Positions 26,233-34,250 of a stretch of 64,000 bases of DNA are shown one piece after another (the first letter of the stretch is position 1; each line of letters begins with the position of its first letter). The translations under genes and the position numbers were made by a program. The DNA is from Bin87 sp965221295 (GTDB taxonomy: Bacteria > Chloroflexota > Dehalococcoidia > Lucifugimonadales > UBA3495). The DNA lies in contig OZ244879.1 of NCBI GenBank assembly GCA_965221295.1, forward strand, positions 744,001-808,000, in the 5' to 3' direction. The notes below the pieces were generated by a model. That model worked only from the letters and a program-made list of their open reading frames with translations. It was not told where the DNA came from and made no database searches.

Positions 26233-27366
26233 ATGACCTCCACGAAGAAAGATCCGGTCATAGTGGTCCTGCAGCTCACCGGCGGCAATGACTACTTCAA
26301 CACGGTGATCCCCTACAACGACCCGTTGTACTACGACAACCGGCCGACCATTCGCTACGAGCGGGAAGACATCATTCCCATCAACGACGAACTCGGCTTC
26401 ATGCCCACCATGGGTCCGCTCAAGGAAATGTACGACGATGGCAAGGTCGCCGTCATCCACGGCATCGGCTACGCCGACAGCCCGCGCTCGCACTTCCGCA
26501 GCATGGACATCTGGCACACCTGCGAGCCGGACAAGGTTGGCACCGAGGGCTGGGCTGGCCGTGTCGCTCGCGAGATGGACCCCAACAAGGAAAACGTGCT
26601 GACCGCCATCAACTTCGGCCACGGCCTGCCCCGCGCGCTCGCCGTCCCCGGCGTTCCGGTCGCCGCCATTGCCGACCTGAGCACCTACGGCTTGCTCACC
26701 GGCATCAGCGATTCCGATCAGCGCTCCAAGGCCCTGGACCTCTTCTCCAAGATGTATGCCCCGACCGTGGGCGGCAGCTTCGTCAACGACTACCTGCGCT
26801 CCACTGGCACCGACGCCATGGTCGGCGCCGACATCGTGAAGGTGGCCCCCGAGCGGTACTCCAGCAACGTTGAGTACCCCAATAGCCCCATCGCCCAGCA
26901 CCTGCGCGACATCGCCCAGGTTTACATGGCCGATCTGGGCACCAAGATCTTCTACACCCAGCACGGCAGCTTTGACACCCACGCCGGCGAGGCCGCGGCC
27001 CACCCGGTGCTGTGGAAGGAAGTTTCCGAGGGCATCAGCGCCTTCTTCCAGGACATGAAGGAGCACAACACCGGCGAGAACATCGTCATGTACCTGTTCT
27101 CCGAGTTCGGCCGCCGCGTCCGCGACAACGGCTCCGGCACCGACCACGGCGCCGCCGGCGCTGCCTTCGTCATCGGCGATCCCGTCAAGGGCGGGCTCTA
27201 CGGCGAGTATCCTTCCCGGAAGGCCGAGGACTTGGAACAGGGCGACCTGGTTCCCAACTACGACTTCCGCGGCGCGTACTCCACCATCGTGGAGGACTGG
27301 CTGGGCATGGACGCCAACCCCATCGTCAACGGCGCCTTCCCGAAGCTGGACGTCATCAAGAAGTAA
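26233..27366 (+). CDS. DUF1501 family protein
   Basis: A 377-residue DUF1501 protein, a family distantly related to alkaline-phosphatase-superfamily enzymes. It has VVLQLTGGNDYFNTVIPY near residue 10, the SHFRSMDIWHT segment near residue 90, QHGSFDTHAGEAAAH near residue 240 and TDHGAAGAAFVIGD near residue 305, the histidines and aspartates of which could bind metal. Many members have a Tat signal, which is missing here. The partner DUF1800 gene lies just upstream. The start follows AAGGAGCATGCGCA. Confidence 0.92.
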   Translation: MTSTKKDPVIVVLQLTGGNDYFNTVIPYNDPLYYDNRPTIRYEREDIIPINDELGFMPTMGPLKEMYDDGKVAVIHGIGYADSPRSHFRSMDIWHTCEPDKVGTEGWAGRVAREMDPNKENVLTAINFGHGLPRALAVPGVPVAAIADLSTYGLLTGISDSDQRSKALDLFSKMYAPTVGGSFVNDYLRSTGTDAMVGADIVKVAPERYSSNVEYPNSPIAQHLRDIAQVYMADLGTKIFYTQHGSFDTHAGEAAAHPVLWKEVSEGISAFFQDMKEHNTGENIVMYLFSEFGRRVRDNGSGTDHGAAGAAFVIGDPVKGGLYGEYPSRKAEDLEQGDLVPNYDFRGAYSTIVEDWLGMDANPIVNGAFPKLDVIKK

Positions 27367-27385
27367 GGCCGGCGAGAGCATCGAA

Positions 27386-27415
27386 TTGCAGCGCAACCCT
27401 TGGGTTGCGCTGCAA
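27386..27415. other. Perfect 14-bp palindrome between DUF1501 and NHL genes
   Basis: The arms TTGCAGCGCAACCC and GGGTTGCGCTGCAA are separated by only TT. There is no T-run after it, so a normal terminator is unlikely. It may be a transcript-stabilising hairpin or a partial terminator adjusting expression of the NHL gene. Confidence 0.8.
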
Positions 27416-27447
27416 CCGGCAGATAATCGCAAGCAGGAGGACCTACT

Positions 27448-28476
27448 ATGCCTCTGAACACCGTAGCGGGAGGCCGCGCGTGGCTGTACAGCCACAACAT
27501 TGGCCGCAACGCGCAGGTGGGCATGGGGTTCAGCCAACCCATTGGCGTGGCTATCCGTCCCGACGGTGTGCTCTACGTTGCCAATCGGTCCGGCGAGCAG
27601 AATCCCAGCGCCCGCATCACCAAGTGCACCATCGATCAGGAATACATCGGCGAATTTGGGCGCGAAGGCATCGCGTACCAGGCCGGCTCGGGCAGCCTGT
27701 TCCAGTGGCTAACTGGCATCGCCACCGACGCCGCGGGCAACGTCTATGCTTCCGACGAATGGAACAACAATATCTCTGTCTTTGACGCCGACGGCAACCT
27801 GCTGCGTCAGTGGGGCGAATCCGGCGACGGCGAGGGCCAGCTGAATGGCGCCGCCGGAATCGAGATCGACGCCGACGGCAACCTCTGGGTGGTCTCAGCG
27901 AAGAGCAGCCGCGTGCAGAAGTTCAGCCCCGACGGCGATTTCCTGGGCGGCTTCGGCAGCAAGGGCAGCGGCCCCGCCGACCTGGAAATGCCCTCCGGCA
28001 TCGCCATCGACCCTTCCGGCGACCTCTACGTGGCCGACTGGGGCAACCACCGGGTGCAAAAGTACACCGCCGGCGGAACCCATCTCGCCACCTTCGGCAG
28101 CAAGGGCAGCGGCTCTGGCGAACTCAACCACCCGCTGGACGTCACCATCGACAACGAAGGCGACGTGTACGTTGCGGACTGGATGAACGAGCGCATCGTC
28201 ATCTACGACGCCGACGCCCGCCCCATCGCCTACCTGACCGGCGACGCGGTGGAAGTGTCCGACTGGGGCAACCTGTCCCTGGACGCCAACCCCGACATGG
28301 TTAAGGCCCGCCGCCGGGTTCCTGACTTGGAACAGCAGCAGCGAACCTTCCGGATGCCCATGGGCTGCACCTTCGACCGGACGAACAACCGCCTGGTCGT
28401 GTGCGACACCCTGCGGTCTCGGCTGCAGATCTACGACAAGGACGACTCCTACCTGGACCCACAGTTCAACCTGTAG
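27448..28476 (+). CDS. NHL-repeat beta-propeller protein
   Basis: A 342-residue protein made of about six NHL repeats, visible as recurrent GIAxDxxGNxYxxD and NHRVQKYTxxG patterns (for example PSGIAIDPSGDLYVADWGNHR near residue 185). Such propellers bind peptides, RNA or sugars or serve as lyases; no catalytic residues are obvious. No signal peptide is visible. Third gene of the DUF1800-DUF1501 unit, separated from DUF1501 by a 14-bp palindrome, with its own AGGAGG site. An intrinsic terminator follows 26 bp downstream. Confidence 0.9.
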   Translation: MPLNTVAGGRAWLYSHNIGRNAQVGMGFSQPIGVAIRPDGVLYVANRSGEQNPSARITKCTIDQEYIGEFGREGIAYQAGSGSLFQWLTGIATDAAGNVYASDEWNNNISVFDADGNLLRQWGESGDGEGQLNGAAGIEIDADGNLWVVSAKSSRVQKFSPDGDFLGGFGSKGSGPADLEMPSGIAIDPSGDLYVADWGNHRVQKYTAGGTHLATFGSKGSGSGELNHPLDVTIDNEGDVYVADWMNERIVIYDADARPIAYLTGDAVEVSDWGNLSLDANPDMVKARRRVPDLEQQQRTFRMPMGCTFDRTNNRLVVCDTLRSRLQIYDKDDSYLDPQFNL

Positions 28477-28502
28477 GAACCTTGGACGTTGGCAAAGCGA
28501 GA

Positions 28503-28527
28503 GGGCCGGTCGCAAGACCGGCCCTTT
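28503..28527 (+). terminator. Intrinsic terminator of the DUF1800-DUF1501-NHL unit
   Basis: GGGCCGGTC pairs with GACCGGCCC around GCAA, followed by TTT. It would close the operon running from 24775. Confidence 0.8.
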
Positions 28528-28569
28528 GGTTGGGGGAACCAATGACGAAGATGGAAAACCACCATCGGT

Positions 28570-28728
28570 TCATGGGAGCCCAACGCCAACGCTATCGCGC
28601 GAGTCTGGATTGAGACTGCGTTCCTTATCTTGCTGCATCAACTGGCGGATGCCGTAGAATGCCAGCGCGAAAACTCCCGCCCACAATAGAGCGGATACGA
28701 TGGTAAGCAGTATGGCGATGGCAAGCAT
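28570..28728 (-). CDS. Small single-pass membrane protein, 52 residues
   Basis: ATG at 28728 is preceded by AAAGGAGAG with ideal spacing. The product begins MLAIAILLTIVSALLWAGVF, a single strong hydrophobic segment (residues about 3-26), followed by YGIRQLMQQDKERS and a short polar tail. The topology suggests an N-out or N-in anchor with a basic cytoplasmic tail. It converges on the terminator of the NHL operon. No family is recognised; the ribosome site and clean hydrophobic profile argue that it is real. Confidence 0.65.
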   Translation of the reverse strand: MLAIAILLTIVSALLWAGVFALAFYGIRQLMQQDKERSLNPDSRDSVGVGLP

Positions 28729-28779
28729 GGGATCTCTCCTTTGGTACCCGCTGTACCCATACTATCATTGCGTGCGCTC

Positions 28780-29190
28780 CCCATCCACTGTCATTGCGAG
28801 CGAAGCGCGGCAATCTCGACGACCACAACGCGCGGCCCTACGCGCTCGCTTTCGCTCCTCACTCCGGCGGCCGTTCGCCCACGTTACGAGATTGCCACGG
28901 CCTTCGGCCTCGCAATGACGGCCGGGGACTTGGGGGCGCTCCCCACCCACTGTCATCGCAAACCCTTCTCCACGGTCATTGCAAACCCTTCCCCACTGTC
29001 ATTGCGAGCGAAGCGCGGCAATCTCGACGACCGCAACGAGCGGCCCTACGCGCTCGTTCTCGCGCCCAGCGCCAGCGGCCGTTCGCACGGGAACGAGATT
29101 GCCACGGTCTTCGGCCTCGCAATGACAGTATGGAAGCGCCTGGCAATGACAGGAGAGAAGCGTCACGCAATGACAGAAAAGAAGCGCCTC
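28780..29190. repeat. CATTGCGAG dispersed repeats upstream of argF
   Basis: Two long palindromic units: TCATTGCGAGCGAAGCGCGG pairs with the distal CCGCGG...CCTCGCAATGA-type arm about 130 bp away (28788-28920 and 28997-29128). Additional degenerate CACTGTCATTGC fragments lie between and after. The central spacer carries a GCGGCCGTTCGC block seen at other copies. No gene is supported between the small membrane protein at 28728 and argF. Confidence 0.85.
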
Positions 29191-29273
29191 GCGAGGCGCG
29201 TGAGTCGGCAGCATATGCCAATAATCTGGCATAATTTGGGTTGCAAATCGATTGACCCTTTGGTCGAGGCATC

Positions 29274-30206
29274 ATGGCGAATAAGCGCGATTTCCTTTCC
29301 ATCACCGACATCTCCGCCGACGAAACCCGCTCCCTGATCCGGCGGGCCGTGGAGTTGAAAGCGGCCGCTCCGGGCAGCGCGTTGCAGCTGGCCGGCAAGC
29401 GCGTGGCGCTGCTCTTTGAGAAGCCATCGCTGCGCACCAGGGTCAGCTTCCAAATCGGTATCGCCGAGCTGGGTGGCTACAGCCTGTACCTGTCGCCGGA
29501 AGAGGTCGGTCTGGGGCGTCGGGAGCCGGTTTCCGACGTGGCGCGCGTCCTCAGCGGCTACGTGGATGCCATCGTCGCCCGGGTGAACTCCCATGACTCG
29601 CTGGAGGGCCTGGCCCAGTACGGCAGCGTTCCGGTGATCAACGCGCTGTCCGACGTGGAACACCCCTGCCAGACCATGGCCGACCTCCTGACCATCGCCG
29701 AGACCCACGGGAAGACCGACGGCGTGAACGTGGCCTACATCGGCGACGGCAACAACGTGGCCCGCAGCCTGTGCCTGGGAGCGCCGGCCGTGGGCATGAA
29801 CGTTGCCATCGCGGCGCCCCACGGCTACCAGCTTGCGGAATCCGTGTTCGACGCCGCCAGCGCCCGGGGGAACCGCGCGGACGGCGGCGCCAAACCAACC
29901 GTGCATCCCCTGGTGCGCCCGCAGGACGCCGTGATCGACGCCAACGTGGTGTACACCGACGTGTGGACCAGCATGGGCGACGAGGCCGAAACCGCCCAGC
30001 GGCTGGTGGCCTTCCAGGGCTACACGGTGGACGACGCGCTCATGAAGCAGGCCGCCCCGGACGCCTGTTTCATGCACGACATGCCGGCCCACTACGGCGA
30101 AGAGGTGCCACCAGGGATGCTGGAACACCCCCAGTCCGTAGCCTACGCCCAGGCCCACAACCGCCTGCACGCCCAGAAGGCCATCCTTGAGTTTCTGCTG
30201 GCTTGA
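29274..30206 (+). CDS. argF: Ornithine carbamoyltransferase
   Basis: A 310-residue transcarbamoylase converting ornithine and carbamoyl phosphate to citrulline in arginine synthesis. The carbamoyl-phosphate site is SLRTRVSF near residue 58 (usually STRTR), followed by HPCQTMADL near residue 128. The ornithine-binding SMG loop is present as TDVWTSMGDE near residue 228. The normally conserved HCLP motif reads H268-D269-M270-P271, so the cysteine is replaced by aspartate. The rest of the protein is well conserved. ORF start at ATG, without a strong ribosome site. A relic of another argF 3' end lies 481 bp downstream. Confidence 0.9.
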   Translation: MANKRDFLSITDISADETRSLIRRAVELKAAAPGSALQLAGKRVALLFEKPSLRTRVSFQIGIAELGGYSLYLSPEEVGLGRREPVSDVARVLSGYVDAIVARVNSHDSLEGLAQYGSVPVINALSDVEHPCQTMADLLTIAETHGKTDGVNVAYIGDGNNVARSLCLGAPAVGMNVAIAAPHGYQLAESVFDAASARGNRADGGAKPTVHPLVRPQDAVIDANVVYTDVWTSMGDEAETAQRLVAFQGYTVDDALMKQAAPDACFMHDMPAHYGEEVPPGMLEHPQSVAYAQAHNRLHAQKAILEFLLA

Positions 30207-30271
30207 TGTATACTGTTGGCGAGATGCCTGATTGGCAGGATCGAAAATCGTAGGCGAATGGGGAGGCAGTT

Positions 30272-30622
30272 ATGAATCGTCGCGATCGTGTGGCTGTTGC
30301 ATTTGGTATTACAGCGTTGATCGGGTTGATATTGACCGGATTCTCTGTTTCCGGCATTGCCGCAGGGGAATGGGCGTCGGCGATTGGAGGCGTGTTGCTA
30401 GGTGCCGGGCTGGCCGCTTTGTTGCCGTGCCTACGGCAGAAGGAATTGTTGATGGTCCTCGCCGGTTTGGTGATTTTGATCCTGATCGGTTTGGGGTATG
30501 GATTTTGGAAAAACGATTTCGGCGGATTAGCCGTTCCTTGCCTAATGGTGTTTCTCGCTTTGGTTCTCAGCGCAGCTGCTTTGTGGCTAGACCGTGGGGG
30601 CCAAAACACCCCCAGTCCGTAG
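30272..30622 (+). CDS. Small membrane protein inserted between two argF 3' ends
   Basis: A 116-residue protein with four predicted membrane segments, spanning nearly its whole length, and no recognised family. Start ATG after GGGAGGCAGTT. Its last codons run into a sequence homologous to the end of argF, so its C-terminus (RGGQNTPSP) is partly made from that relic. The gene is noticeably AT-richer than its neighbours, suggesting foreign origin. Confidence 0.7.
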   Translation: MNRRDRVAVAFGITALIGLILTGFSVSGIAAGEWASAIGGVLLGAGLAALLPCLRQKELLMVLAGLVILILIGLGYGFWKNDFGGLAVPCLMVFLALVLSAAALWLDRGGQNTPSP

Positions 30623-30687
30623 CGTACTTCCAGGCGCACAACCGCCTGCACGCCCAGAAGGCCGTCCTCGAGTTCCTGCTGGTATAA
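30605..30687 (+). pseudogene. Relic of a second argF 3' end
   Basis: This 83-bp segment aligns with the last 83 bp of argF (30124-30206), offset exactly 481 bp. In the argF frame it would encode HPQSVAYFQAHNRLHAQKAV and end LEFLLV. Most differences are at third codon positions, so the fragment comes from a diverged functional argF, not from a recent copy of the neighbouring gene. It has no start codon or N-terminus. Confidence 0.85.
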
Positions 30688-30688
30688 T
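30683..30688 (+). promoter_or_regulatory. Extended -10 box formed at the argF relic stop
   Basis: TGGTATAAT is a perfect extended -10 element. It consists of the last codons and TAA stop of the argF relic, 25 bp before the CocE start codon. No good -35 box is visible, as is usual for extended -10 promoters. Confidence 0.5.
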
Positions 30689-30712
30689 GCCGGCGCTTAT
30701 GGAGGCGTCGCC

Positions 30713-32464
30713 ATGCCGGACATGATTGGCCCTTACACCAACATCCGCAGCGAGTTCAACCTGCCGGTCGCCATGCGCGACGGCGTCACCCTCTACGCCG
30801 ACGTTTACCGGCCCGACGCTGACGAGCCGTTGCCCGTCCTGCTGCAACGCACCCCCTACGACAAGACGCAGAACCGCGTGGGCAGCCTCGACGTGATGCG
30901 GGCCGCGTCCCACGGGTACGCCGTGGTGGTGCAGGACACCCGCGGCCGGTATGCGTCCGAGGGGGAATTCTACCCGTTCCTCGATGAACCCAACGACGGA
31001 TACGACTCCGTGCAGTGGTGCGTGGAGCAGCCCTGGAGCTCCGGCAAGGTTGGGATGTTCGGTCGTTCCTACGTCGGCGCGACCCAGTGGCTGTGCGCCA
31101 TCACGAACCCGCCGGGGCTGACCTGCATCGCGCCGGGCATCACGGCGTCCGACTACTACGAGGGCTGGACGTACCAGGGCGGCGCGTTGGCTTGGGGATT
31201 CGCCCTGTCGTGGACGATGCGGCAGTTGACCATGGCCAACCTGGGCGCGATTTCGAGCCGGCATGACCTCCCGGAAGATACGCGCGCGGGATTGCTGGCT
31301 GCCTTCAACGAACTGGACTGTACCTTCCGCCACCAGCCAATCGTGGACATTCCCCACCTCAAGCCGCCGTTGGCGGGCTACTTCTACGATTGGATTCGCC
31401 ATTCTTCCAGCGACGATTACTGGCAACGCTGGCGAATTGAAGACCACTATCCGCACATCACCACGCCGGCGTTGCACATCGGCGGTTGGCACGACATATT
31501 CCTGCTCGGTACCCTGCGCAACTTCGTGGGGATGCGGTCGCAGGCTCAGGACGCCACGGCCCGGAACGGCCAGCGACTGATCGTTGGCCCGTGGCATCAC
31601 GGGCCCTTCGGCGAGATGTCTGGCGAGTTCTTCTTCGGACTGGGCGCGTCTGGCCCGGCCATCGACACCGACGGCATCCAGTTGCGCTGGTTCGATCACT
31701 GGCTCAAGGGCCAGCGGAATGGAGCGGAGCAGGATCCGCCTGTGCGCATCTTCGTCATGGGCAGGAACGAATGGCGCGACGAACGGGAATGGCCGCTGGC
31801 GCGGACGCAGTACACGGACTACTACCTGCACAGCGGAGGCCAGGCCAATACCGCCGCCGGCGATGGCTCGCTTTCTCCGGCGGCTCCGGGCGCCGAATCG
31901 CCCGACGTATTTCTGTACGACCCCAGGGACCCGGTTCCCACCCGCGGTGGCGCGCTGTGCTGCGGGCCATCCTTCGTGCCCGGCGGCGCCTTTGACCAGC
32001 GGGAAGTCGAAGCCCGCAGCGACGTGCTCTGCTACACCACGCCGCCCCTGGAGTCTGACATCGAGGTCACGGGGCCGCTCTCCGTCACGCTGTACGCGGC
32101 CACCACCGCCGCCGATACGGACTTCACGGCCAAGCTGGTGGACGTGGAACCCTGCGGAGCGGCGCGCAGCCTGGTGGATGGCATCATCCGGGCCCGCTAC
32201 CGCCAGGGAACCGACGCATCCCGCCCAATAACGCCAGGCGCCGTCGAGGAGTACACCATCGATCTGGTGGCTACCAGCAACGTCTTCAAGGCCGGACATC
32301 GCATCCGCCTGGAGATCAGCAGCAGCAACTTCCCTCGGTTCGACCGCAACTTCAACGTCGCCAGCGACCCATGGGCCGCCACCGAATCAGCGCCGGCGCT
32401 GCAAACCATCCACCACGACGGACAATTCCCGTCACGGATTCGTCTGCCGGTCATACCGGCGTGA
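30713..32464 (+). CDS. CocE/NonD family hydrolase (X-Pro dipeptidyl-peptidase-like)
   Basis: A 583-residue serine hydrolase. The N-terminal alpha/beta-hydrolase domain opens with MRDGVTLYADVYRPD near residue 22 and RTPYDKT; the nucleophile Ser lies in GMFGRSYVGATQW near residue 117. WHDIFLLGTLRNF near residue 258 and GPWHHGPFGE near residue 290 supply candidate Asp and His. The C-terminal jelly-roll region (ITGPLSVTLYAATTAADTDF-like) is typical. Substrates may be esters, amides or N-terminal dipeptides. There is no signal peptide. Start: ATG after GGAGGCGTCGCC. Confidence 0.9.
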   Translation: MPDMIGPYTNIRSEFNLPVAMRDGVTLYADVYRPDADEPLPVLLQRTPYDKTQNRVGSLDVMRAASHGYAVVVQDTRGRYASEGEFYPFLDEPNDGYDSVQWCVEQPWSSGKVGMFGRSYVGATQWLCAITNPPGLTCIAPGITASDYYEGWTYQGGALAWGFALSWTMRQLTMANLGAISSRHDLPEDTRAGLLAAFNELDCTFRHQPIVDIPHLKPPLAGYFYDWIRHSSSDDYWQRWRIEDHYPHITTPALHIGGWHDIFLLGTLRNFVGMRSQAQDATARNGQRLIVGPWHHGPFGEMSGEFFFGLGASGPAIDTDGIQLRWFDHWLKGQRNGAEQDPPVRIFVMGRNEWRDEREWPLARTQYTDYYLHSGGQANTAAGDGSLSPAAPGAESPDVFLYDPRDPVPTRGGALCCGPSFVPGGAFDQREVEARSDVLCYTTPPLESDIEVTGPLSVTLYAATTAADTDFTAKLVDVEPCGAARSLVDGIIRARYRQGTDASRPITPGAVEEYTIDLVATSNVFKAGHRIRLEISSSNFPRFDRNFNVASDPWAATESAPALQTIHHDGQFPSRIRLPVIPA

Positions 32465-32470
32465 TTGGCC

Positions 32471-32596
32471 ATGGCGCGTTACGGTTGCCTCGTTATCGGC
32501 GTGATCATCGCGCTGGTCGTGTTGGTGGGCATCGTATATTTGTGGTCGGGTTGGTTGAACCGGCCAGTTGGACACATGATGGGCGGCTTTCTGTGA
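32471..32596 (+). CDS. Small membrane protein, 41 residues
   Basis: ATG at 32471, 6 bp after the CocE stop codon. The product is MARYGCLVIGVIIALVVLVG followed by IVYLWSGWLNRPVGHMMGGFL: one strong membrane segment with a short hydrophilic tail. The ribosome site is weak, and translation may be coupled to the hydrolase gene. No family is recognised. Confidence 0.5.
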   Translation: MARYGCLVIGVIIALVVLVGIVYLWSGWLNRPVGHMMGGFL

Positions 32597-32679
32597 AGCG
32601 TGACGCTTCGGGCTTGCCACCTTCAAGCGCGCCGCAACCAACGGACGACTGGCGCATCGCATAGGCCATCTCATAACGG

Positions 32680-33060
32680 CGATTCCTGCCGCGCGTTGCG
32701 ACCCTCACGCTGTCGTTGCGTTGCCCGCCCTGCAGTCGCAATACTCGCTCTGTCGCGACCCTCATCCTGTTTTGGCGTTGCCCGGCACGCAACCGCAATA
32801 CCCACGGTGCAGTTGCGAATCGCATCCCGCAGTCGAGGTTCCCACCGTGCAGCCGTAATTCGCATCCCCCGGACGAAATCCAAACCAGCGATCCCATTCC
32901 CATCCCGTGGACGCGGAGCCAAACCGGCGATCCCATTCCCATCCCGTGGACGCGGCGCCAAACCAGCGATCCCGTTCCCATCCGGTGGACGCGCAGCCAA
33001 ACCAGCGATCCCATTCCCATCCTGTCATTGCGAGCGAAGCGCGGCAATCTCGTTGACCGC
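32680..33060. repeat. 39-bp tandem repeat and degenerate CATTGCGAG repeats
   Basis: Units containing GCGATCCCATTCCCATCC and GTGGACGCGGAGCCAAAC start at 32886, 32925, 32964 and 33003, exactly 39 bp apart. The last unit switches midway into TGTCATTGCGAGCGAAGCGC, a half copy of the dispersed repeat. From 32680 to 32885 there are looser repeats of the pattern TCGCAATxC and CGCATCCC. The 680-bp space between the CocE tail and the oxidoreductase contains no other recognised feature. Confidence 0.88.
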
Positions 33061-33279
33061 AGCCAACGGAGGTTCGGCTCCGTTCTGTACTGCCATTGGT
33101 CTTGGAGCGGAACCGCCGCGTCGCTGTCGCCTCCACGACGACAGATCCAGTGAAACCAGTTCCGCGCGATGGACACGGCAAAACCAGTGACACTTTGAGG
33201 TTGTGGCGTCCTGGTTCCGGTGTGCTATTCTACTGGCCCGGAGCCCTACCCAGAAGCTCGATGCAGGAGGATGACGCGA

Positions 33280-34245
33280 ATGAAAGCGGTGCAGATTACC
33301 GAGTACGGCGGCCCCGAGGTTCTCAAATACGTGGACCTTCCCGACCCCAGCGCCGGGCCCGGTCAGGCCGTGGTGGAAATCCAGGCCGTGGGGGTCAACT
33401 TTACGGACATCTACAGCCGCATGGGGGTGAACCCGCCGGGGCTGCCCTGGGTGGCCGGCGTCGAGGGCGCCGGCGTGGTTCGGGAAGTGGGCCCGGAGGT
33501 GGACAACGTGGCGGTGGGAGACACCGTGGCCTATTGCAGCCATCCGGGTTCCTACGCTGAGCAGGCTGTTGCTCCAGCCTGGCGGCTCATCAAAATGCCG
33601 GAGGGCATGACGGCTCAGGATGGAGCGGCGGCGATGCTGCAGGGCATGACTGCCCACTACCTGTGCTACGACACCTACCGGGTCCAGGCCGGGGATCGCG
33701 TGCTGGTGCATTCCGGGGCCGGCGGCGTCGGATTGTTGCTGATCCAGATGTGCAAGGCCCTCGGCGCCTACGTCTTCTCTACGGTGTCCACCGAAGCCAA
33801 GGCCGAACTGGCCCGGGGCGCCGGCGCGGATGAGGTGATCCTGTACACCGAAAAAGACTTCGCCGCCGAGATCAACCGGGCCACCGATGGAGCCGGGCTG
33901 CAGGTAGTTTACGACGCGGTGGGCAAAGATACTTTTGACGGCAGCATCGCTTGCCTGGCTCCCCGGGGTTACCTGGCGCTGTATGGCCAGGCCAGCGGCG
34001 CAGTCCCGCCCGTGGATCCGCGAGTACTGGGCAACGGCTCCAAATTCCTGACAAGGCCCGGGCTGGGAGACTACACGGCGAATCGCCAGGAACTGGAACA
34101 GCGGGCCGGCGCCGTATTGGGCTGGGTGAAATCGGGCGACCTCAAGTTGAGGGTAGAACACCATTTCGCCTTGTCCGACGCTGCGGAAGCGCACCGACAA
34201 CTGGCCGGACGGGCCACCACCGGCAAGATCATCCTGACGCCGTAG
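33280..34245 (+). CDS. NADPH:quinone oxidoreductase (zeta-crystallin type)
   Basis: A 321-residue zinc-independent medium-chain dehydrogenase/reductase. Its opening is MKAVQITEYGGPEVLKYVDL, with VGVNFTDIYSRMG near residue 42 and the nucleotide-binding HSGAGGVGLLLIQM near residue 145. No structural or catalytic zinc cysteines are present, which separates it from alcohol dehydrogenases. It probably reduces quinones or enones with NADPH. Two ATGs are in frame; the second at 33280 sits 9 bp after CAGGAGG and is preferred. Confidence 0.92.
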   Translation: MKAVQITEYGGPEVLKYVDLPDPSAGPGQAVVEIQAVGVNFTDIYSRMGVNPPGLPWVAGVEGAGVVREVGPEVDNVAVGDTVAYCSHPGSYAEQAVAPAWRLIKMPEGMTAQDGAAAMLQGMTAHYLCYDTYRVQAGDRVLVHSGAGGVGLLLIQMCKALGAYVFSTVSTEAKAELARGAGADEVILYTEKDFAAEINRATDGAGLQVVYDAVGKDTFDGSIACLAPRGYLALYGQASGAVPPVDPRVLGNGSKFLTRPGLGDYTANRQELEQRAGAVLGWVKSGDLKLRVEHHFALSDAAEAHRQLAGRATTGKIILTP

Positions 34246-34250
34246 TCTCC

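Noticed and set aside
26203..27537. 444-residue minus-strand frame opposite DUF1501
   Set aside because: Antisense of a strongly coding gene; Val/Gly/Ala-rich without motifs.
30587..32299. 570-residue minus-strand frame opposite the CocE gene
   Set aside because: Shadow of a GC-rich coding strand; composition is low-complexity and no family motif is present, while the plus strand has a complete hydrolase.
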